NCBI RefSeq assembly: GCF_028554725.1 | Contig: NC_071669.1 | Coordinates: forward strand, 58,833,001-58,897,000 | DNA length: 64,000 nt | From: Zeugodacus cucurbitae | Lineage: Eukaryota > Arthropoda > Insecta > Diptera > Tephritidae | Reading direction: 5' to 3' | The notes under the pieces: model-generated | What the model was told of the DNA's origin: nothing | The model's database searches: none | What the model saw: the letters and a program-made list of their open reading frames with translations, nothing else | Translations under genes and position numbers: made by a program | In this document: one piece after another, positions 21,961 through 33,139 of the stretch | How the letters are laid out: each line of letters begins with the position of its first letter | How positions within the stretch are numbered: position 1 is the first letter of the stretch

Positions 21961-24685
21961 GAAAATTACTAAGGAGCAATATTTGTTTGGCTAATAAATA
22001 AACAACAAGAAATCAGTTGAATACCGATTCGAGTTAATCGCTTGTGATATAGCAATGTAGGTAAATATATAGTCCCAGATATATAATTATCTCTTACTAA
22101 AATCAAATATTTTGTTTGGATTTAGTAATATTAAAAGTCCGTCTGCCCAAGCACCTCAACATGGATAACTTATAGCAGATAAATATAGCGCAAAATGCTT
22201 TTAATTATTAGCTCGCGTAAGGTGTCAGCGAAATTTTTACTTTAAAGAAATGAGTTTAATCACACAAAATTACACAATAACCCACTGAACTGGCGTACTC
22301 TTGCACAAACAACATTATTTTAACATTTAATTAGTTTGCTTTTCTCTGAGTGTTTGTATGTATCTTTGTAAATAAATTACATGATAAATTAAGTATAACA
22401 TTTCAAAGCTAATGGGAATGGGAGAAATAGATAAAAGTTGGAGATTAAGTAAAAATGAGATGAAAGCGGCAGACAGCGGGGGAGATTATTGCTTTTCGGT
22501 GTAAAAGTGCAAATTAGACTACATTTTAGTGTGGGTAAAAGATAGAAAAAAACAACAACAACAACAAATTAAATTAAACTAAAAGTGGCGTAAAAGCACG
22601 TTCATTGAAAGTAAAAATAATAAAAACTAATAGAAAGAGCCGCAATAAACATTAACGGTAAACATTTAGTTGTAATTTGCGGCAGCGCGGCACTTGCAAC
22701 ATGTGGCAGATTAGGAGTGTTGGAAACAAAAAAAGAAATGTCGAAATTGTAAGCATTTAAAGCATTTTTAATTTCATTTGAAATGAAATTTTTTATAAAA
22801 AAAAATTAAAAAAAAAAAATAAAAAATAAAGAAATGAAAAACCAAAAGAAATGCCACAAATTAAAAATATCTGCCACAAAAGTGAAGTGAGTCACACAAA
22901 CAAGCATAATATTCATACATATTTATGAGTATGAGTATGTCAATGTGTCTGTGGGCTATGCGAGATAAGCCGCAACTCCTTTTACGTGGCTTCAATCGTG
23001 GAGTCGTCGCGATGCTGTAATAGCTTGTTGGTCTGTGCTTGTAGACAAGCATTTGAGCCTGTAAGCGCCGAGTCGCCGCTTGTGCCAAATTGATATAAAC
23101 GTAATTTCATAAAATAAACAGTTAAACAAACAAACATTCGTGTGTGTGTGTGCGTAGTTGCATGCAACATATGTGCCGTCAAAATGCAAGAAATTTGTGG
23201 ATGACGGAAAATGTGGCTAATGCCTAGCTGGCGGCATGTGTTCCATATTACTTTTGGTTTGCGTATTTTTTTTACCGCGGCACTGTAGACAGTTGTAGAC
23301 ACTTGAGTGGTCTGTTTAAGTGTGGATTATTATGGGTGAACGTCTGTGGCATGCTAGATATGATAATCGTAATAAACAAAAAATTAACAAGTGTCAGGTG
23401 TTGGTTAGCCACGGAGAGGCTGTTAACTATGACAGCGGGTATTATGTCTTAGACGTGGACACTTTGAATCAGCAGAAGGAATATATGAATAATTTTTGAA
23501 TTTGCAAATATATGATTATGAGACAATTTTCGGTTGTTAATTAAGCAGATGTAGTGGTTTTAATGGCTTTTACTAAATGTTGTCAACATTTTTGGCAATT
23601 AGACATGGAAATAAAGAATTGCATTACACACTAGTGGCACTAGATTAAGAATATTGTATTACAGTTGAATGTCAGTATAAGTGGGCATATCATTTCCTGT
23701 CTTGGGATAAATTTTGATAGTCATTTAATTTTGTATAAATTAAAAGACTACAATTTGGTCTCACTAAATCTCACCAGCTTTCTGTATACAGTGGAACTTC
23801 TATAACGCGAAGATCTCCATAACTCGAACTTTTGAATTGGCCTTAACTCGAAATTCTACAATGGATGTAAAATTTCATACAAATTTCATTCCATAAATTG
23901 AACTTTTCGAATTCGAATTCGACCAACATTTTTTAAGCCGGAATGTAATGGAACTAAATGTTTAATTTCAGTAACAATAAAAATAGAAATCTACTGAGAT
24001 ATGAGAAGTGAGACTATTATCATTAAATCTTCCTTAAATCTACCTTGCTACATCGACTAAAAACTTGATCAGGTGGACCATAAATAGGTAATATATAGTA
24101 ACGTTTTTATGATGCTTTTTATAGAAACGATTTTTTTTTATTAATTTCAAGTAATGGTAATTTAAATACAACCTACTTTTAAGAAAAAAAATATGACGTC
24201 GAACATGTTAAAATATTGATATGGGCCACTGTTGTAGATGAAGTTCCGAACGGCCTCCACAAAAAAAAAAAAAAAACAGCCGAATCATCATCAACCGATT
24301 GGATTTTCCGAAATAAAAAAGAAAAGTTGAATTGTTTTGAAGGATATATTTATTTGTAAAGTTGAACGAATGAATAATAAAATTTGTAATTTCTGATAAA
24401 ATTTCGTTTATTTAAAAATAAAAAAAATAAATTTGAATTTAACTGAAATTTTTGAGCCTAATTAATTTTTAAAATTCTATTGCATCTTTCCATATCTGAG
24501 AAATGTTTCTAAGACGATTTCGTTAAAATTTGAGACCGATCGGTTGAGCCTTTTTGCAGAAATCGTGCTCTCTGGTTTTGAAAATTTAGTTTCGAACAAA
24601 AAAAAAAAATTCTATTGCTGCTCGTTCAGTTCTTCCTTTACCCACTTTTACTTCTAAGTTTTTTTCCATCCCAGCTGTTCAATTT
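21961..24685. other. Intergenic stretch, mostly unique
   Basis: No coding exon was supported. Around 22260-23300 the DNA is less AT-rich and has CAA runs and a long A/T tract near 22790-22835, typical of fly regulatory DNA. Near 23797 CAGTGGAACTTCTATAAC and following Tyr-like CTCGAA strings resemble an end of a pogo/Tigger-type element, but no second end was found. Confidence 0.4.
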
Positions 24686-24689
24686 CTCT

Positions 24690-24830
24690 CAGGCTACAGT
24701 ATTGCGAGCCGTGTATATCCCTTCTTAACCAATTGAAATTCGCAAAGATAATGCTCTAGCGTCTCATCATACTCTGCGCACGTCCTGCATTCTGTCGATT
24801 CTACTATACCAAGTGAAAGAGAACAGAGAA
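24690..24830 (-). pseudogene. LINE ORF2 C-terminal relic (zinc-knuckle region)
   Basis: On the minus strand a short frame reads ECRTCAEYDETLEHYLCEF. The Cys/His spacing (C-x2-C, then H-x3-C) is that found after the RNase H domain in I/Loa/Jockey-type LINEs. It is followed by stops. Nothing of the rest of the element is preserved nearby. Confidence 0.5.
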
Positions 24831-25214
24831 TGAAATATGAAACTAGATGGAGTGAATTTTAGAATTTTCAGATTTGCATATTTTTCAATTATTAATTAAA
24901 AAATATTTTTAAAAACCTTGAAGGGAAGCGGTCCTTTGTCAATTTTATTTCTTAATTTATCGGGTGACTCATAAATAAATATTTCATATATTTGTAGAAA
25001 AGTAATTACAAATATGAATAAGAATTTCGAAAGCTTTAACTCGCTAAAGCTGTTTAAAGTGACTTTTGCAGCCTACTAGGCAACTTCTGATAATATTGGC
25101 TAAAGAAATCAAATATTATCTTGTCTATGGTTTTATTGTTGACAGCTGCTGGGATCCACTAAAGTCATCCATAGACAACAACATTCGGACCTTAATCGGT
25201 ATCTAAACATATAT

Positions 25215-25350
25215 TTATACCCTGAACAGGGTATATTAAGTTTGTCACGAAGTTTGTAACACCCAAAAGGAAGCGTCGGAGGCCCTATAAAGAATATATA
25301 TAAATGATCAGTATGTTGAACTGAGTCGATTTAGCCATAGTCCTTCAGTT
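25215..25350 (+). mobile_element. INE-like family B, copy 1 (5' fragment)
   Basis: It starts with the family's 5' palindrome TATACCCTGAACAGGGTATA, followed by AAGTTTGTCACGAAGTTTG and GAGTCGATTTAGCC. It ends in CAGTTTTT, exactly where family A copy 2 begins. Compared with the copies at 35751 and 62151, it lacks the CTGTCTGTC segment and everything downstream. Confidence 0.85.
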
Positions 25351-26560
25351 TTTATACTCTCGCAACAAATATTGATAAAGAGAGTATTACAGTTTTGTTC
25401 ACATTGTTTGTAACACCCAAAACTAAACGAGTTAGATATAGGGTTATATATACCAAAGTGATCAGGGTGAAGAGTGGAGTTCAAATCCGAATGTCTGTCT
25501 GTCCGTCCGTCCGTCTGTGCAAGCTGTAACCTGAGTAAAAATTAAGATATCTTGATGAAACTTGGCACACTTATTTCTTGGCACCATAGGAAGGTTGCTT
25601 TCGAAAATGAGCAAAATCGAACCACTGTCACGCCCACAAAATGGCGAAAACCGAAAACACATAAAGTGCCATAACTAAGCCATAAATAAAGCTATGGAAA
25701 TAAAATTTGGTAAATTTGGTATGAAGGATCGCACTATAAAGGGGCATATTTGGATGTAATTTTTTTGGGGAAGTGGGCTTGGCCCCGCCCCCTACTAAGT
25801 TTTTTGTACATATCTCGCAAACCAATAGAGCTATATAAGCCAAACTTTCTGCAGTCGTTTTTTTTAGCCACTTCCTATTCAGTCCAAAAATGAAAGAAAT
25901 CGGATAATAATCACGCCCACCTCCCATACAAAGGTTAAGTTGAAAATTACTAAAAGTGGGTTAACTCACTAACGAAAAACGTCAGAAACACTAAATTTCA
26001 CATAAGAAATGGCAGATGAAAGCTGCACTGAGGTTTTTTCACAAAATGGAAAATGGGTGTGGCGTCGCCCACTTTTGGGTCAAAAACCATATCTCAGGAA
26101 CTACTCGACCGATTTCAATGAAACTTGGTTTGTAATAGTTTCTTTACATTCCAATGATATGTTGTGAAAATAGGCCAAATCGCTTTACAACCACGCCTAC
26201 TTCCAATATACCAGAACTTTGAAGACGATCTGAATCGTTTATATTACAATATATAAAGTAAGCACTAGTGAAGATATCGGTGCAGAACTTTGCACAAATA
26301 CTATGTTTATAGTGTGGCCGCCCCATTCTAAAAATCGCCGAAATCGGACCATAGGTTGTCAATGCCCCATATATCGAACATGAGGACCTCGGTGCTTCTA
26401 ACCTAATATTAGGGTTTCCAACGTTCAATGGACTTTATACAATATGTATGACGAATATGTGGGTCAAATTGTGTATTATATAATACAAATAAAGTTAAAT
26501 AAATAAATTGCGGGAGTATAAAATGTTCGGTTACACCCGAACTTAGTCCTTCTTTACTTG
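25351..26560 (+). mobile_element. INE-like family A, copy 2 (full length)
   Basis: About 1.2 kb, from TTTATACTCTCGCAACA to a 3' end with GGGAGTATAAAA (inverted copy of the 5' end), a hairpin GTTCGG-TTACAC-CCGAAC at 26525-26542, and the terminal CTTG before TTTT. Near 25496-25517 is a CTGTCCGTC run. Inside, five blocks of roughly 130-155 bases each carry a 'GAAACTTGG' or 'CCAAACTTT' motif followed by a CACGCCCAC-type motif. There is no coding capacity. The layout fits a Helentron-associated non-autonomous element. Confidence 0.85.
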
Positions 26561-28034
26561 TTTTCCCTTAATATGATCTCAAATCGGTCCTACAATGTAC
26601 AATTTTAGGCTTTCAAGAAAAAAATTCACAAATAATAATTTCCTCACACATATCTAATGACAATAATTATACATTAATAGCAGGCGATTATATCTCTCTA
26701 TTTAGACGAGTTCACATACTCTCCTTCACTTAATTCAAGTGCATAATTTTGTTCTTGCTTTCACATGCATACTTAGGGAACACAAAAATATATAGCGTGT
26801 AGAGAGTGGCAATTCGAAAAAGGGCATTTTAATCACTTATTCGAAAGTTAGTTAAAGCAGCTGTACTTTAAATTAACAAAAAATCTGAAAGTTAATTAAA
26901 TTAAAATGCAAAAACTGTGTCGTTTCCGATTTCAATGTGACAATATAACGGTTTATTGAATTTTTGCACTAAAACAAAAACAACAACCAGCAGAGTTATA
27001 TAGTTATATACGTGGCAACACAGCACGCCAATAACAACTCGCTGCTGTCTGGGCAACAATATTGACTTTTAAACGGCCATTAAAAGGTTGCATACGGCAT
27101 TTAATAAATAAACAAATGGCGCGCTTGTAGGTGTGCTTGTATTTGTAATTGTATTTTATAATAAAAATGAAAAGTGCGCGCATACAAGTTTTCCATGAGA
27201 CAAGGAAAAACTCTCAGTTGAAGTTCAGGGTAGTCCGAGCACAATGTTGACTATTTAATGTTGGCCGTTGCAATGCCATTCAGAGTTAGAGTTATTGGCG
27301 TGATTTATATTTAACCACATAACGGTTAACATATAGTATATACTGAGTGCATAGCGTGCCACAAAGCGCGACTGTGGAGTTGCCAGCACGATTAATAGGC
27401 AAATATTTACATATTGACATGCAAATACACACATACATACAGACATATGTACATATATATGTAGCATTAACAGTTTGCTTGATTTGCATGCGATTAAGTG
27501 GCGCGAAGTGCTTGGCCATAATTTGCTTGTGAAAATTCGTGAAATTGAAAGGTGAAATCAATATATCTCGGCGAGCAGGAAACGACAGCATAAATGGAGC
27601 AATGCTAGCGAGTTAGTGAGTTAGCGCGAATGTGCACACGAACGCCAACTGAAGTTCGTGGCGAAGGATGCTGTAGACTCAAGATACTGCTGGCATGCCT
27701 TTGTATAAACTTATCTACATATCGGTGTATGTGCATATGAGTGTTTTTGGTCAGTTTTGCGGTGATTAGCGTTGAGGAAGTTGCAAACACAAATTTTTGT
27801 TACTTTTATTGTAAGGTATGCTAGCAGGGCTGGTTATTTATGTGATTTATGATATCTGTAATGCAAACAATCAGCGTTTAGGCAGCACATAACTCCGCAG
27901 TTATGTAATATGTTACCAATTTGTATTGTTATTATTTTCTTATATTTGATGAAGAATAAAAGAAAAAAAAGTATATCAGGAAATATTAAAAAGTGTTTGT
28001 TTGGTTGAGTAAAAATGTATTAATATTATGTTTA
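26561..28034. other. Intergenic stretch, unique
   Basis: No gene was supported. From 26900 to 27800 the sequence is less AT-rich and has the look of fly regulatory DNA, with runs of ACATAC near 27430. Short open frames here are not supported by splice sites or motifs. Confidence 0.4.
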
Positions 28035-28036
28035 TA

Positions 28037-29354
28037 TTACGTTGGCAAACATCTCCCTTCCCTATAGCAACTTCATAATACCCCTTTCGTAGAAGCCCAT
28101 CTCCTTATTTGCGAAGAACTCGGACAGCCACTTTTCACAAGCCTCTTTTGAGTTCAACTTTACACTACCAAGGGCGTTCGCGATGAGCAGGAATATGTGG
28201 TAATGACTTGGCAATATGGTGGATGCGATAAATCCTCCCATCCGAGCTCCCGTAGCTTCTGACGAGTCGTCAACGAAGTGTGTGGTCTGGCGTTATCCTG
28301 GTGGAACACTACACCCTTCCTGTTGGCCAATTCTGGACGCTTCTGAACGCTTCTGGTCGATCGCCTGCTTCAAGCGGTCCAGTTGTTCGCAGTTGATGGT
28401 AGACGCCTGGCCATATGGGAGCAGCTTATAGTTGATGATTCCCTTCCAACACCATCAAACAGACAGCAATACCTTCCTGGTCGTCAATTCTGGCTTGGCC
28501 ATTGTTTGGGACGTTTCATCGGCCTTCGACCACGACCGTTTTCGCTTGATATTGTCGTATGTGATCGATTTTTCGAGTCACAATCCGATTCAAAAACGGT
28601 TCCAGTTGTTCGCAATACATGGTAGAATTAAACGTCTGGCCATATGGGAACAGCTCATAGTGGCCACCAAACTCACGGCAAAACCTTCCTGTCCTTCGAT
28701 CACGACCGTTTTCGCTTGATATTATCGTATGTGATCCATTTTTCGTCGCCAGTCACCATCCGATTCAAAAATGGGTGGAGTTCGTTCCGTTTCATAAGCA
28801 TATCGCAGACGACAAATCATGCGGCCCCCAAAGATCAAGTTTTTTTATGTATCCAGCCTTCTGCATATGGTTTGAAATGGTTTGGTGACTAACTCCCATA
28901 TCCTGGGCGATTTCACGAGATGCCACATGCCGGTCTAACTCGGTGTTTTCCATGATTTGATCGGCATTCGTCGTCACAGGTTTTCCACCGGCTGGCATAT
29001 CCATGTTGTCGTTTTCACCTGCGCTGAATCGTCGAAACCATTTCTCCGCAGTTCGAAGTGATAGAGTAATATCCCCCAAAAAAGCATTAATCTTACGGAA
29101 CTTTTCTCTAGCAGATTTGGCTTTAACGAAGGAACTTTAAAATAGCGCGATTTTCGGCGTTAGTGAACTTCATGTTTACACGTCTATAACTGTTGAACGC
29201 GATATCCAAAGTAATCACGCGTAGCGTCGTTTTGTTGGTTATGTCAAGATCTTTCAAATATGTGTAGTATTGCCAGATTCGAGCTCTGTAGCGCTTTATA
29301 TATAGCTGCGAAATTCAAAATACAAAAAGGCGGAAGGGATATTTGCCAACCTAA
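28037..29354 (-). mobile_element. Full-length mariner, copy 2 (inactive)
   Basis: 1318 bases with both ends: TTACGTTGGCAAACAT at the left and, reversed, TTAGGTTGGCAAATAT at the right, each next to a TA (28035-28036 and 29355-29356). The length equals that of typical mariners. The transposase, on the minus strand, is broken by frameshifts. The segment from about 28374 to 28600 is repeated at about 28600-28780 (both contain GTTCGCA, CTGGCCATATGGGA and CGACCGTTTTCGCTTGATAT). Confidence 0.92.
28792..29079 (-). pseudogene. Mariner transposase N-terminal fragment
   Basis: A 95-residue open piece reads the helix-turn-helix part of a mariner transposase: AEKWFRRFSAGENDN, then HVASREIAQDMGVSHQTISN, then LDLWGPHDL. 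Frameshifts on both sides separate it from the start (near 29172) and from the catalytic domain. No intact DDD triad could be read. Confidence 0.85.
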
Positions 29355-29356
29355 TA

Positions 29357-30240
29357 GCTATGAAAATTCACTTTCATAAGACACCAAGGTTATCAAAATC
29401 GGAGTTATGACTATTCTACTCCACATTGAAGCTTTGCTCTGCCGGGTTAGCGGAACCGGACATGATATTACCGGAAAAGGGAATGGGGCAACCGAAAAAG
29501 GATATTGTGTTACCGGAACCGGATATGGGGTGGCCTCATTTTCCATCCGTGTCATCAGGGTGTCTAGAATTTCATTAAAATCGGTCAGGAGAAATACACA
29601 AACAGATATCAATCTGAATCGTTTTCATTACAATATATAAGTTAAACGCTAGTGAAGATATCGGAACAGTACTTTACACAAATTCTGCATTTATATTGTG
29701 GCACCACCCTTCTAAAAATCGTCGAAAACGGATGATAAATTTTCAAACCCTCATTTATTGAACAGCAGAACCTCAATACTTCCGAAAATGGTCGTACGAT
29801 TTGCTTTTTGCTCTAAAATTGCGTTCAACCTAGGCAATTATGTCTTTAATGTTGCTGAATTTAAATGTTTACCAAATTTACCACATTTGACATATAATTA
29901 ACAGATATTGTATTGATGTAACAAGCCTTTTCTTAAATTCGCGCGTTTTTCATTTGATTTTGTCCTTAAAGCGTTCGAAAAATGCTTCCTAATAGTCATT
30001 GTTACCGGTTTTGCATACAAGAGTGTGAATAAAAATTTTCAATATGCAAACCAAAATATTAACGACATATCTGTGACGGAAAAATTCCATAACAACAACC
30101 AACGAATCCATGCAATACTCACTGTGAATAATACTAAAGCTATTAAAAAATATTTAAAAATAAATTATATTTGCCTAACTAAGCAATTATATTGTCCCGT
30201 ATTTAAAGTAATTTGAGTGCGATGCAACAAAACGCAGTAG
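29357..30240. other. Intergenic stretch with a GGAACCGGA-rich patch and a family A fragment
   Basis: From 29440 to 29545 the strings ACCGGAA, GGGAATGGGGC and ACCGAAAAAGG recur at roughly 20-base spacing, a decayed minisatellite. It is followed by part of INE-like family A. From 29830 the DNA is AT-rich up to the promoter of the DUF1091 gene. Confidence 0.5.
29600..29800 (+). mobile_element. INE-like family A fragment (3' third)
   Basis: AATCTGAATCGTTTTCATTA and GTGAAGATATCGGAACAG, followed by CTTCTAAAAATCGTCGAAA, match the segment of family A copy 2 at about 26228-26345. No end is preserved. Confidence 0.7.
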
Positions 30241-30252
30241 TTCAATTCTCGG

Positions 30253-30287
30253 TAAATATTTAGTACGCATTTAGTCATTCTTCAGTC
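30253..30287 (+). promoter_or_regulatory. Likely core promoter of the DUF1091 gene
   Basis: A TATA-like TAAATATT at 30253 lies about 31 bases before the A of a good initiator, TTCAGTC, at 30281-30287. That would leave a leader of only about 10 bases before the ATG at 30294, whose context (AAAAATG) suits flies. Confidence 0.55.
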
Positions 30288-30293
30288 GTAAAA

Positions 30294-31184
30294 ATGCAGT
30301 GTTCGGTGTTTTGGTTAATGCTTTGCTTCACATTTAGCCTTTGCTTGCAGTACACGTACGCTGTTACAATGGCCAAATTTACAAATGTGAAATGTGCGAC
30401 GCTTGACAAACCCTTCGCTGATATCGCCTATTGCAAACTCAAAGCATTGTCTCGCGATGAAGTCGCACTTTCGTTGCGTGTTAATCTCTTCGAACTGCCA
30501 GTGAATAATGTCAGCGTAAGTCTAAATCCCGATCATGTTTATTTCGAAAAGTGTAATTGTCAGTTTGTCATATGTATATATGTGTATTTCAGTTGAATGT
30601 GGAATGTTTCAAGAAATATAACGGTTATCGACCGTTCCTGTATAACAAGACGGTGGATTTTTGTGACTTTCTACGAAATAAGAAGCGTGTCGGGTTGTTT
30701 AATCTAGTTTTCAAATTTTTAGAAACCTATTCAAACATCAACCACACTTGTCCTTATAATGTAAGTATAATACAAGGTGAAAAGTGAAATTTACAGGGTG
30801 GTTCATATAATCAAAAAACTAGACTGTATAACCGTTTTTTCGGCCTTTTCGTGCATTTCGGTAATCATTCTATTATTATTAAAAACAACAATCATACCTT
30901 GTCCACAAGTTATGTTTCTGGTATCGAAATTATATTATCATGAAAAGTATTATACATGGAGAGTAGTATATGTAGTATATGAAGCACCCTGTATACTAAT
31001 GATCCATTTAATGCCATGTTTATTGTTATTTCAGCATGATATCATCGTTGATCGACTAATTTTAAAACCGCAATATTTTGGCTTATTACCACTTCCAGCG
31101 GGGGAATATCGCGTGAAGATTAGCGTTGGTGCTTATAATGATTGGAAAGCAGTTTTCAATATTTTTTTACAAGTTTGGGAATAA
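30294..31184 (+). CDS. DUF1091 family secreted protein
   Basis: Three exons, 30294-30515, 30593-30760 and 31035-31184, all in phase 0 with normal borders (GTAAGT, TTTCAG, GTAAGT, TTTCAG), encode 179 residues. Residues 1 to about 23 are a signal peptide (hydrophobic run LMLCFTFSLCLQY, ending TYA). The rest has the DUF1091 pattern: FTNVKC near 29-34, YCKLKALSRDE near 46-56, ECFKKYNGYRPFLYNKTVDF near 78-97 with C98, NHTCPYN near 124-130 and the closing LPLPAGEYRVKI. The length is typical of the family. DUF1091 proteins are a large fly family of small secreted or membrane-associated proteins with no agreed biochemical role, so no function is given. The gene looks intact. A short intron (77 bases) and a longer one (274) separate the exons. 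Confidence 0.92.
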
Positions 31185-31234
31185 CTAAGTCCGTCTAATA
31201 TGTAAACTGTGAATGTAATATTTATTTAAGTATT

Positions 31235-31240
31235 AATAAA
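31235..31240 (+). terminator. Poly(A) signal AATAAA
   Basis: Lies 51 bases after the stop codon of the DUF1091 gene, a normal distance for a compact fly gene. Confidence 0.75.
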
Positions 31241-31759
31241 GCAAAGGGTTGATCGGGAGCACTTAAGTTTTGGTGTTCCAGAAAGAAATGATGAGAGAGA
31301 ATTCAAAATATAAAGCTACTTAGAAGCTAATCTCCTATAAACAAAAAAAGAAACAAAAATGCTTCTAGAAAGCTAACCAAGAACGCAGTAACGTAGATTA
31401 TTAGATTATAGAAAAATGTGTTCATTATTTCATTAATTTTGTGATATACTTCTAGCCGGAAATGGTTGAACAAACAGTACTCTGACCTCTTTCACCCTTC
31501 TGAAAGATATGTTTCCAAGTCGGCAATGAACCTATCATTCGTTTTACATATTTCTTGTAATAATTGTGGTATGGAACTGCCCTCGTACATAAAATTAGAG
31601 GAATGACAAACAGAATTACTGATTTATTTATAATTGATAGGATAGCCGATACACATGCAAGATCACTGGATCGTAAAATAAATAAAATTGCACAGAGTCA
31701 ATTGCCAAAACGATATTTTTTGCGCAAAAAAATTTAATAATTATGAAATCAAACAATAC
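31241..31759. other. Intergenic stretch, nothing recognised
   Basis: AT-rich DNA downstream of the DUF1091 gene with no supported feature. Confidence 0.4.
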
Positions 31760-33130
31760 CAAGTACGGTGAAGTTAAGTTCAGGTGTAACCGTACATTTT
31801 ATACTCTCGCAATTTATTCATTAAATTTGATTAAGATGATACACAATTTTAACGATATATTCGGCATAAAGTCCACTAGAATAGTCACAATCATTACATA
31901 TGTATATTAGGTCTACAACTTTGCTCCCGCCGTTTTTTTGTAAATTTAAGTTTTTTTTTTGTATAAAAACGGTTACAAATGTCGATGAGCCTCAGCCGCA
32001 CTTTTCTTGGAATTAAAAAAGAAAAGCAAAATTCCCCGTAAATGTCTAGAATTCGGCTCAAAAAGTGACATTTTCAGTTGAGAATAAGTTTGGGATGCAA
32101 ACAGATCTCTACAAATATTTTGTTGGGTTAATGTTGACGCAAATGTCCAAGATTGATATAAAAAAAAATTGATTTAATCGACCAGTGCTTGACCCTAGAG
32201 ACATCTATTGGAAAACGGCAGAAGCAAAGTTGTAGACCTAATACTATATGGAAGCTGGTTCAATTTCTGGACCGATTTCAACTATTTTTGCCACCAAGGT
32301 ACAATAACCCAAAATTTTATGTGCCCTCAATTTAGTTAAGATATATCACTTTTTAACCGGTATATACGGTATAAAGTCCACCATAAGTTCAAAAGTTCGT
32401 ATATGAGTATATGGGGGTTAGTGAAAGTATTGACCAGTTTTTGCTCATTTTAGGTATAGAGAAACTATGTTACAAGAAACACATCTCCTTTCAAATACTT
32501 TAGAACGTCTGAGAGATTTTCCGATATTTTCGGTAAAAAAAAATTTGCCTCGAGCACTGAGTTCCTCTTGTTCGATATCTGGGACCTTGAAAAATTATAG
32601 ATTGATTTCGGTGATTTTTAGACGGGCGATAGCACACTAGAACTTCGGTATTTGTGCAAATTTTGGGTCCGATATCTTCACTGGTACTTAATTTATATAT
32701 TGTAAAGTGGAGGAATCAGATAGAGTTTAAAAGTATGGTATAAGGAAATTTGGCGTGGTTGTGAACCGATTTCACCAATTTATAAACTATACTATATCGA
32801 GTTCCTGAGTTATAGGGTTTGAACCATAAGTAGGCGACGCCACGCCCATCGTACATTTTTTTATATTAAAGTTTTTTTGTACCATCTTTACTATAAAATT
32901 GAGGCTCTCTGGTGTTTTTCCTTATAGAATTAACTTTTAATGGTTTTCAATATAACCTTTGTATGAGAAATAGGCGTGCTTATAATCCGATTTCATCTAC
33001 TTTCATGCTTTGCAATAAAGTGTCTGAATGAAATAGTTCAAAAAGATTGGTTTATATAGCTTTAGTGGTGTATGAAATGTATAGAATAAACTTTAGAGGG
33101 GCGGGCCACACCTACTTATCCAAAAAGAAT
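31760..33130 (-). mobile_element. INE-like family A, copy 3 (diverged, with nested element)
   Basis: It begins with the reversed 3' end (CAAGTA, then GTTCAGGTGTAACC, then TTTATACTCTCGCAA), and family A blocks can be followed to about 33130 (GGTTTATATAGCTTTAGT and GGCGGGCCACACC). The 5' third is missing. A TA-flanked element is inserted at 31907. It is more diverged than copies 2 and 4, and its hairpin has mismatches. Confidence 0.75.
31907..32241. mobile_element. TA-flanked MITE nested in family A copy 3
   Basis: 335 bases between two TA dinucleotides. The left end TTAGGTCTACAACTTTGCT is matched by the reversed right end TTAGGTCTACAACTTTGCT, and the inverted match goes on, with two mismatches, through GCCGTTTT. 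That gives terminal inverted repeats of about 30 bases. TA duplication and the TTAGGT start are those of mariner elements. There is no coding capacity. Its near-perfect ends, against the diverged host copy, indicate a more recent insertion. Confidence 0.88.
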
Positions 33131-33139
33131 CATTCCATA

